Shown here: piece after piece, positions 59,501-64,000 of the stretch | Numbering within the stretch: the stretch's first letter is position 1 | How the letters are laid out: each line of letters begins with the position of its first letter | Source of the DNA: Lanius collurio | Taxonomy: Eukaryota; Chordata; Aves; Passeriformes; Laniidae | DNA: 64,000 nucleotides | Reading direction: 5' to 3' | Assembly: GCA_020086605.1 (NCBI GenBank) | Contig: JACBWW010000071.1 | Location: 62,001-126,000, forward strand | Translations under genes and position numbers: made by a program | The notes under the pieces: generated by a model | Database searches by the model: none | What the model was told of the DNA's origin: nothing | Seen by the model: only the letters and a program-made list of their open reading frames with translations

Positions 59501-61453
59501 GGATATTCCCATCTGGGAGCACACACTGCGAGGGGACAAAAGGAACCAGGTTCCACTGACCCTACAGCGGCATGGCCGGAGCACACCCCGGCATGGGGAA
59601 CTGGATCTGCTGGTGCTGAGGTGCAAACCACAGCAAAGCCAAGCTGGTGGGGCCGTTCTGCTGTGTGCCAAGAGCTCCTGGACGGTTTCCCTCCTACTGG
59701 AGCTACCCTCCTACCCTCACTACCAACAGCATGGAGAGGTACACGCATTTGACAACTTTTTAATGGATCTGCAAACACCCCAAGCTACCGTGCTCAGCCC
59801 CACCAGGATGTCTGCACAATCCAAACTGCTGGTTAGATGGAGCCAGGCATCACTCCTGGTACCCAGGCTTGCTGTATTTCCCCAATACCCTAATTTGTTG
59901 CCTTACAACACCTCCAACTGCAAAGCAGCACAGCTCACTCGGGCACCTTCAGGAAGGAGTGTGTGTAAGCCAGCCCTCAGCTCTTCAGGTGCCGACCATA
60001 CCTGGTGCAGGGATGGAGACAAACACAGTGATTCCTCTCCCTGACAAAGGCTGAAGCCCTGCAAACGCTGCCTGTGGAGACAAGAGTTGCTCTTCTCCAT
60101 TGGAGGCCGAAGCCATGCCTTTCCCAATTTCCTAACCAGATTAATGGAAATCAGAGGGATTGGAAAAAATTGTGCTCAGCAGCTGTGCTGCAGGGGCAGA
60201 AGGGACCCCCATCCCCATTGTTGCTGTGGCTCACAGCCTCCACTGGCACAGGGAGCATCTGAAATGGCTCATTGCAAAGGGTTTCTCTACTCCTCAGTGC
60301 AGGCTGCGCCCCCGACACTCTGCCTGCTGCAGACCAAGACCCTCTCCTCTACAGACCCATCACCTCCACAGAACTTTGGCTGGTTCCCTAGACCAAGTGC
60401 ACAGAAGCCGGCAGAGGAAAAACAGAGCAAAGAGAGAGGAGAGCCAGCACAAGTGTCCTTTCTTTATAAAACCAGCACAAACAGGATATTATTAACCAGT
60501 ATTGAGACAGTCAGCAAAATAAAACTGGTCTAAATTAGAGTGTGCATGGCTGTGGAAAGCCACACGGACCCTTGCCTGTGTGACAGCCTGGCAGAGTGGC
60601 TCAGGGGGTACCTGCAGCCCCCTCGCCTCATTTCATGGGTTTCTCTGTTGCTCAGCCTCTGGAAAACATGGGGGCACCAACTGTCCTGGCGCAGGAGGAC
60701 AGGACATGTACTGGATGAGCAAAGTCAAGGCTGCTTGGCTGTGAGATGCGGGGACACCATCCCCAGAGCTGCCCCAGTCCGTGGCAGTGACCAGGCTCCT
60801 TGCGCTGTGCATCCCTGGGGGACACGAGCCTCCCCTCTATGACAAGGCAGGGTCCAGCCATAGGGGAGCTGTTTCACCTTCCCAAAGGTCCCAGATGAAG
60901 GGCCGACAGAGAGACAAGGCAACCAGCAGTACACACACCTCAGGGCTCTGCACAGCGGGGAGGGAGCTGGTCACACTTTCCAGCTGATGCCCCGCACCGC
61001 TGCCCCTCTCTCCATAGCCCAGCTAGAGCTTCCCAGCCCCTCACCCTGCTCCCCTTGGGGCTCAGCCAGCTCCTGGGCTCCAAGCACCACTGAGCCAAAG
61101 TTTCCTAAACCTGCTCTGCTCCGGAACACAGCACCTGCCCGGGGAGGGGGCTCAGCCAGCCGGCATCCCCCCGCCTCAGGCATGGGGTGGGCCCCCCGGA
61201 TCCTCCAGCCACAAAATGCTGGTGGCGGGGGGACACACTCAGGACCCTCTTTATGGTGGGAAGGGGACTAGAGGTGGGGAAGGTCTCCCAGAGCCCCCCT
61301 CCCGTGACCCGGCAGCCCTTACCTGGACAGCGGCTTGCGGGCGGTGATACTGGCCACGATGATGCTCTCGGGTCGCGGTGTGGCCACTGCTTTGAAGGTG
61401 CCTCTCCAGAACTTCTCGAAGAGCTGCTTCTCGCCCTGCTGCACGCCCGCCAT
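20239..61453 (-). CDS. SRRM4: SRRM4 (nSR100), neural SR-related splicing factor, 14 inferred coding exons
   Basis: SRRM4 is a nuclear SR-related protein. It binds UGC-containing elements near 3' splice sites and drives inclusion of neuronal microexons, including one in REST. Joining the exons listed below gives 1,806 nt, 601 residues (human is 611). The N terminus MAGVQQGEKQLFEKFWRGTF is nearly identical to human. It is followed by Lys runs (about 103-110 and 125-132), Arg/Ser-rich blocks, and a Ser-rich central part with DLFTK and EYDSGNDTSSPPSTQTSS (exon 10). The conserved eMIC region (about 487-526) has RRSYSPLRKRRRDSPSHLEA and ARRITSARKRPIPYYRPS. It ends in an RS-rich tail closing with SLRR. 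All junctions keep the frame. There is no RNA recognition motif, as expected. The gene spans 41 kb, more compact than in human. HSPB8 follows downstream. Confidence 0.95.
20504..21140 (-). other. SRRM4: SRRM4 intron 13 (GC-AG)
   Basis: 637 nt. Starts GCAAGG and ends CCACAG. Contains a plus-strand C-run near 20932. No other feature. Confidence 0.85.
21141..21284 (-). CDS. SRRM4: SRRM4 coding exon 13 with GC donor
   Basis: 144 nt, residues about 466-514, encoding DREREHKHSSSEESHRDRER then the Arg-rich start of the eMIC region and HLEARRIT. The acceptor is CGTCCCCAG. The junction with exon 14 falls where human SRRM4 reads RRITSARKR. The donor there is AAG|GCAAGG, a GC instead of a GT. The DRER/RDRERQ segment contains a short internal duplication (GGGACCGCGAGCGG twice). 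Confidence 0.92.
21285..22376 (-). other. SRRM4: SRRM4 intron 12
   Basis: 1,092 nt, GT-AG. No other gene or repeat recognised. Confidence 0.85.
22377..22487 (-). CDS. SRRM4: SRRM4 coding exon 12
   Basis: 111 nt, residues about 429-466, encoding SFSRSPSYSSKSCKKSPGSR and SSRPRRSPSYFRYSRS, very like human SYSRSPSYSSKSGKRSPPSR. The acceptor is CATCTCCAG and the donor is CAG|GTACAG. Confidence 0.94.
22739..22927 (-). CDS. SRRM4: SRRM4 coding exon 11
   Basis: 189 nt, residues about 366-429, encoding YSEEKKRNFLPSPPHSS then a Ser/Arg-rich stretch with SPRYSRSRSCSLRKR. It aligns with human SPRYTQSRSTSSEKR. The acceptor is CATGTCTCAG and the donor is GAG|GTAAGG. Confidence 0.88.
22928..24548 (-). other. 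SRRM4: SRRM4 intron 10
   Basis: 1,621 nt, GT-AG. No other gene or repeat recognised. Intron 11 (22488-22738) is only 251 nt. Confidence 0.85.
24549..24886 (-). CDS. SRRM4: SRRM4 coding exon 10
   Basis: 338 nt, residues about 254-366, the longest exon. It encodes SQSGSSADLFTKTDSPP, EYDSGNDTSSPPSTQTSS and NSSDSGNSFTS, all close to human. The acceptor is CTGCTTTCAG and the donor is AAG|GTCAGT. A long U-rich region lies upstream in intron 9. Confidence 0.95.
24887..33228 (-). other. SRRM4: SRRM4 intron 9
   Basis: 8.3 kb, GT-AG. The first kilobase upstream of exon 10 (about 24910-25830) is strongly U-rich on the transcript strand, with runs at 24957-24974, 25050-25060 and 25530-25570. Another homopolymer (18 T on the plus strand) is at about 31157-31173. 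AT-rich islands are at 28640-28900 and 32870-33140. No coding exon recognised. Confidence 0.8.
33229..33391 (-). CDS. SRRM4: SRRM4 coding exon 9
   Basis: 163 nt, residues about 199-253, encoding HRARSREEGRKTRRRHSWHH and on to YSFLSSKEV. It matches human RGRSPEEGQKSRRRHS at the start and diverges afterwards. The acceptor is TCTCCTGGAG. The donor is GTAAGT at 33228, with an alternative GTAGTA three bases earlier. This is the only internal junction in phase 0. Confidence 0.88.
33392..34392 (-). other. SRRM4: SRRM4 intron 8
   Basis: 1,001 nt, GT-AG. A 20-bp tandem repeat lies 70-120 nt inside from the donor (34274-34323). Confidence 0.85.
34274..34323. repeat. 20-bp tandem repeat in SRRM4 intron 8
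   Basis: About 2.5 copies of a 20-bp unit built around 'gcacagagagcctgtg', each copy with an internal CACAG/CTGTG palindrome, so the RNA could fold into short hairpins. Confidence 0.7.
34393..34485 (-). CDS. SRRM4: SRRM4 coding exon 8
   Basis: 93 nt, residues about 168-199, encoding SRGRTRKSHRHRRCHSRSES and SDSHSPSCRS, matching the human RKSHRHR...SRS block. The acceptor ends CATCTTAAAG after a good pyrimidine tract and the donor is CAG|GTAACG. Confidence 0.9.
34486..37143 (-). other. SRRM4: SRRM4 intron 7
   Basis: 2,658 nt, GT-AG. No other gene or repeat recognised. Intron 6 (37195-37666) is 472 nt and also plain. Confidence 0.85.
37144..37194 (-). CDS. SRRM4: SRRM4 coding exon 7
   Basis: 51 nt, residues about 151-168, encoding SSPKSKRKEERKHKK, similar to human SSPKSKRRDEKRHKKQ. 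The acceptor is TTCTTATTTAG and the donor is a perfect GTAAGT after CA. Confidence 0.92.
37667..37693 (-). CDS. SRRM4: SRRM4 coding exon 6 (27-nt microexon)
   Basis: 27 nt, residues about 142-151, encoding LSSKKRRH between split Arg codons. It matches human RSFSKKRRH. The acceptor is GTCTTGCAG, with a TGC directly before the AG, and the donor is CAG|GTAAGA. Both flanking introns are phase 2 and the length is a multiple of three, so skipping would remove nine residues without a frameshift. Confidence 0.9.
37694..39327 (-). other. SRRM4: SRRM4 intron 5
   Basis: 1,634 nt, GT-AG. No other gene or repeat recognised. Confidence 0.85.
39328..39402 (-). CDS. SRRM4: SRRM4 coding exon 5
   Basis: 75 nt, residues about 117-142, encoding SPSYSPSPVKKKKKKKSSKK and RKRN. 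This is nearly the human SSYSPSPVKKKKKKSSKK block with one more Lys. The acceptor is GGCCCCCTCAG and the donor is CAG|GTATTT. Confidence 0.94.
39655..39880. repeat. Degenerate minisatellite next to the exon 4 donor
   Basis: Nearly three imperfect copies of a roughly 75-90 bp unit. Each contains a 'cccagc(c)aaggg/gagggctg..ctg' block, a 'cccctcac' block and 'ccaccatggc' or a variant. The last copy abuts the exon 4 donor in intron 4 (39403-39878, 476 nt). Unit borders are approximate. Confidence 0.55.
39879..39959 (-). CDS. SRRM4: SRRM4 coding exon 4
   Basis: 81 nt, residues about 90-117, encoding PSCDGERPLPARGKKKKKKS then GHKKRR. This matches human SSRGKKKKKKSTRKKRRR. The acceptor is CCCCCATTCTCAG and the donor is AAG|GTGAGG. 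A degenerate tandem repeat begins right at the donor side. Confidence 0.92.
39960..42085 (-). other. SRRM4: SRRM4 intron 3
   Basis: 2,126 nt, GT-AG. The part at 40090-40570 is AT-rich with several TAATTA cores and a POU octamer ATTTGCAT at 40281-40288, so it is a candidate enhancer. No coding exon recognised. Confidence 0.8.
42086..42197 (-). CDS. SRRM4: SRRM4 coding exon 3
   Basis: 112 nt, residues about 53-90, encoding DRRPEKLSSCVVREPSSTNG and on to HRRSC. The acceptor is TACCCTGCAG and the donor is GCAG|GTAGGA. Similarity to human is modest (EKL, EP, and the Arg/His-rich end), but frame and position agree. Confidence 0.8.
42198..43098 (-). other. SRRM4: SRRM4 intron 2 (if exon 2 is correct)
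   Basis: 901 nt between the candidate microexon and exon 3. No other feature recognised. Confidence 0.5.
43099..43124 (-). CDS. SRRM4: SRRM4 candidate coding exon 2 (26-nt microexon)
   Basis: Some exon is needed here, because exon 1 ends two bases into a codon and exon 3 begins with the last two bases of one. This 26-nt segment fits exactly. It has a clear donor CCAG|GTACGG and encodes SPVSPAPLPE, which lines up with human NPVVPAQD before the shared EKL. The acceptor ends in ACCAAAG and is weak, and three TGC motifs lie within 50 nt upstream. The frame upstream is closed by TGA, so the exon cannot extend far. The human segment is about four codons longer (TEPQNN is not matched), so a different or additional exon in intron 1 remains possible. 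Confidence 0.5.
44511..44553. repeat. (AATAG)n microsatellite
   Basis: Eight uninterrupted AATAG units, preceded by an imperfect AATACG unit, then an AT-rich tail. Likely length-polymorphic. Confidence 0.95.
49448..49467. repeat. (ATCC)n microsatellite
   Basis: About five ATCC units in intron 1. Confidence 0.9.
53611..53720. repeat. Copy A of a duplicated intronic segment
   Basis: 110 bp nearly identical to 57503-57605. The only differences seen are an extra 7-bp 'cccacag' unit here and one G/A substitution. The repeated part runs from 'caccagcaccca' to 'ggcagcgtggcagc'. Confidence 0.9.
56870..57080. other. CpG-rich patch inside SRRM4 intron 1
   Basis: A dense CpG segment in otherwise ordinary intron, including 'gcggccggccccgccgccg'. 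It may be an intragenic CpG island or a secondary promoter. No coding exon is seen next to it. Confidence 0.5.
57503..57605. repeat. Copy B of a duplicated intronic segment
   Basis: 103 bp, direct orientation, 3.9 kb from copy A within SRRM4 intron 1. Flanks outside the repeat do not match. It could be a short segmental duplication, an uncharacterised interspersed repeat, or a paired regulatory element. Confidence 0.9.
61323..61453 (-). CDS. SRRM4: SRRM4 coding exon 1
   Basis: 131 nt, residues 1-43 plus two bases. It encodes the conserved N-terminal block through PESIIVASITARKPLS. The ATG sits in a strong context (G at -3 and +4) and agrees with the human start. The donor is AG|GTAAGG at 61323/61322. 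Confidence 0.96.
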
Positions 61454-61830
61454 GGCCCCCGCAGCCACGGGCAGCCCCCGGACCCGCGGTCAGCCCGTGG
61501 CCGGCCCCGCCGCTGTCCGCGGTGCTGAGTGCTACATCGCCCACGCCTCCCGGCCCGGCCCGCAGCCCGACCCGCTGCGGGGAGTGCGGCAGCGGCCGCC
61601 CCCGCCTCCCGTTTTGTGCCGGCGGGGCGGGCTGAGGGGCCGGGCCCGCTGCCGTCCCCTCCCCGGCACCGCCCCCGCCGCAGCTGCGCCCGGAGCGGCG
61701 GAGCCGAGCCCGGGGAGGGAGCAGCTCCAGGGGACCCGCGACCCCGCTCGGGTCGGGTCCGCTCCCCCACACGCCGCTCATCCCCACCAGGTGGCTCTTG
61801 GGGAGCTTCCATCCCCTGCCAGCCCCCAGA
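61330..61830 (-). promoter_or_regulatory. SRRM4: SRRM4 CpG-island promoter and first exon region
   Basis: A dense CpG block over exon 1 and about 380 bp upstream, with no TATA box seen, as usual for CpG-island promoters. Start sites are probably dispersed around 61500-61800. The 5'UTR border cannot be read from the sequence. Confidence 0.75.
61507..61527 (-). promoter_or_regulatory. SRRM4: RE1/NRSE (REST-binding) element in the SRRM4 5' region
   Basis: On the minus strand the left half reads CTCAGCACC and the right half GGACAGCGGC, with the canonical two-base gap. This agrees with the 21-bp RE1 consensus at 18 positions, and all core bases match. It lies 54 bp upstream of the ATG, in the CpG-rich 5' region. 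REST is the repressor of neuronal genes and is known to form a mutual-repression circuit with SRRM4/nSR100. Occupancy here is inferred from the motif. Confidence 0.85.
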
Positions 61831-64000
61831 ACCGTCCGTGCGCCATCCTCATCCTCTCCTTCTCCAGCCGACAGGCCACTCCCAGCTGGCTGCTGGGTCG
61901 GGGGCACCGCTGCACTTTGCGGGGCACAAACCCTCCAGGGCAGAGCAAGTCCCCGTCCCCCCACAGAGGCTGCCAGTAGCCTTCGTGTTTACCCAGTCCC
62001 AACCAGATACAGGTAAAGAAAGGGAGAGCCTGGAGCCACAGCTAAGGGAGAAAGCAGCAGGAGGCCGTGGAGAGCCCTCTGTAACTCGTCCATACCGAGA
62101 CCTGTATGGGACAGAGATTTTGAAAGACAACCCCCTTTCTTCTCCCCCCACCCGCCCGCCTTCCCTTTCAACTGCGAAGGGTAAGGGATGGAGCATGCGT
62201 TTCCTTAGCTCCAGTGCAGTGGCAGGCTGGAATACTACAGTGAGGTCCCAACCAGCACAGAAAACAATTCCTCACCCTCCAGGGCAGGATTTGACCCGCC
62301 AGGACTGTACGCATGGGGATGGAAGAAGAGCTGGGGCGGTGCAAGTGCCGCGCTGCGATTTCCCTCAGCCTCTGCGCTGAGTACAATAAAAACGTCTTTA
62401 GGAGAAAATGCTTCTTCTACCAGATGCTTTGAAGCGCAAGTAAAAGCTGGTGACCTTGGATGAATGAGACTCTCTCTATTGTGCCTCAGAAACCCGCATG
62501 ATACGTTTATATAAGCGGCAGGGGGATAATGGAGCCAGGAACAATAGGCGGTGGGAGCCGGAGAAGAAGGAAAATCATGGGGAAATTTAATCGCTTCTTT
62601 GCTACAAATACACTAGCAGAAGGCTCGTTCTCGCGGCGTTGTTTGCGAACTCCTCCTTCCCTGCCCCGTTTTGCTTCCTGCCCTGCCTGTCCCGCTGGTA
62701 CCCGGGGTCAGGGGCTGGGTCCCACACCGGCAGCCGCAGCACCGGTGGCACAACCCGGCGGGGCTTTGTGCCGCGAGGCCAGGGGCGGCTGGAGATGGAT
62801 GATGAGGAAGCGGCAGCAGGGAGAGCGGGCAAGGATCCAGCAGGGCTCATAGAAACACTGTCAGCTCTGCCAGACAATGCCTAAAAACCCGACAGAGAAG
62901 GACAACGTTCATGCACAGCGTAGAGATGCTCGCTGGGAGGCTGCTCCCCCCCCCCCCCCGCGAAACCGCCCAAGGGCGATGCCTGGGAAAGGCCGGCTGG
63001 GAGCTGCAGCTCTGCTCTACCCCAGGGCACGCTGCACACACCGTGGGTAGGAAATGTCAGAGTGGGGGTCCGCTGTGCGTAGGAAATTTCAGAGTGGGGT
63101 CACAGTCAGGAAAGGGCAGAAGGAGCAGGAGAGAGGGCTTGAGAGGGCTAGAGCTGCCACGCTGTGAAATAACGGCTGGGGAGGGCACACACAGCACCCA
63201 TGGCAGACACAGCAGCCCCAGAAGAGTCTCTACTGGCCCAGCGCTCTTCTCCTACAGCTGGGCAGGGACAGGGACTCCCCACCCAAGCAAATCCAAGCTT
63301 GGTTTCCTCTGGCCCTTCCAGTCATTTCCATAAAACCCCGGCTGTTCATTAGGAACCTGTTTCTCCTTCAGAGCACATTAAACTCAGTAAATAGGGATCA
63401 GGAATAAGTACATACACACCCCAATCTTGCTCTGATTTGTTGGTGAATGACTCAGACGTGGGGTGAGGATCAGGCAGGAGCCACACTGGCACTGTCAGCC
63501 CCAAACCTCCGCTGGTGCCTCATTAACTACACACCCTGCAAGACATCACCATCCCCTGGGCTTTGCAGGATGAGCCCAAACACCCCTAGCTGCAACCAGG
63601 GTCCCTGTGGCACTCCAGAGCATTTCACTCCCTTCCACCAGCGATCCCAGAATAGTTCTAATCACTCTAAGATTAAGTCTCAAATAAAAGGAAAAAGAAG
63701 TGTTTGCACTATTAAATTAGCAGCACGGGTGGTGTGTGGGCAGGAGGAAGGCTGCGATCATTACAAGAGCCCTCTCTCTCTCCTGGCATACCTTGTGGAG
63801 ACATCAGTGAGCCAATTAAGCAATTGGCTCAGTTAACGGAGGCTCCCAGGAATAGGCTTCCCTGCTATAGAATAACTGTGTAGTAATAAATTGTCTCATA
63901 AATAAACAGCCTGAGAAAGCATTACAAGACACCCAGAAAAAGCACTATATCATAAGCAGAAATTATGCTGTGTGCTTCTAGTGTGTCTATTAACCCACGG
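61831..64000. other. DNA upstream of SRRM4, no gene recognised
   Basis: Contains a second CpG-rich stretch at about 62610-62830 and a run of 14 C at 62946-62959, then AT-richer sequence to the end. Open frames are GC-driven and not supported as genes. Confidence 0.55.

Larger units (their letters stand above)
43125..61322 (-). other. SRRM4: SRRM4 intron 1
   Basis: 18.2 kb, GT-AG if exon 2 is correct. It contains the (AATAG)n repeat at 44511, an (ATCC)n tract at 49448, the duplicated 103-110 bp segment (53611 and 57503) and a CpG-rich patch at about 56870-57080. AT-rich homeodomain-motif islands lie at about 43970-44110, 50985-51240 and 51720-51970. Many open frames occur but none has splice context or a recognised product. 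A further small exon could be hidden here. Confidence 0.7.

Noticed and set aside
61325..61334. Isolated RE1 right half-site (GGACAGCGGC) on the plus strand at the exon 1 donor
   Set aside because: No left half-site at canonical or expanded spacing, so it is probably chance.
42086..61453. Direct joining of SRRM4 exon 1 to exon 3
   Set aside because: It gives a shifted frame without similarity to SRRM4 and a stop in exon 4, so an intervening exon is required.
61529..62380. A 283-codon open frame on the plus strand at the SRRM4 promoter, and 235- and 237-codon frames opposite
   Set aside because: They lie in very GC-rich DNA where stop codons are rare. They are Ala/Pro/Arg/Gly-rich, show no domain and overlap each other.

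Overview
This window looks like nuclear DNA from a bird. It holds two vertebrate multi-exon genes with GT-AG introns, a CR1-type retroposon 3' end, CpG-rich 5' ends and compact introns. Both genes lie on the minus strand, one behind the other: SRRM4 (start codon at 61453, stop at 20239) and then HSPB8 (start codon at 11832, stop at 9252). The same neighbours occur in the same relative orientation on human 12q24. I found no operons, mobile-element genes, tRNA, rRNA or CRISPR.

Layout from left to right. 1-8640 is intergenic DNA beyond the 3' end of HSPB8. It contains an AT-rich repeat-like tract (about 1610-2290), a CR1 fragment (about 3103-3230) and several AT-rich islands, but no exon I can support. 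8640-12310 is HSPB8: three coding exons, a poly(A) signal and a TATA box. 12343-14670 is the spacer. About 14690-20238 is the long SRRM4 3'UTR. 20239-61453 holds 14 inferred SRRM4 coding exons, with an 18 kb intron 1 and an 8 kb intron 9. 61330-61830 is the CpG-rich SRRM4 promoter and first exon. 61830-64000 is upstream DNA without a recognised gene.

HSPB8 is a small heat shock protein that works with BAG3 in chaperone-assisted autophagy. SRRM4 (nSR100) is the neural SR-related splicing factor that promotes inclusion of neuronal microexons. The two are neighbours but have no known joint pathway.

I saw no new biological system. The most interesting signals concern control of SRRM4. A near-consensus RE1/REST site lies 54 bp upstream of the start codon. 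A candidate 26-nt microexon lies in SRRM4's own transcript, and skipping it would put a premature stop in exon 4. There is also a second, 27-nt microexon, and a GC-AG intron inside the conserved C-terminal eMIC region. All exon boundaries were read by eye from splice signals, reading frame and remembered similarity to the human proteins. No alignment or search was run.
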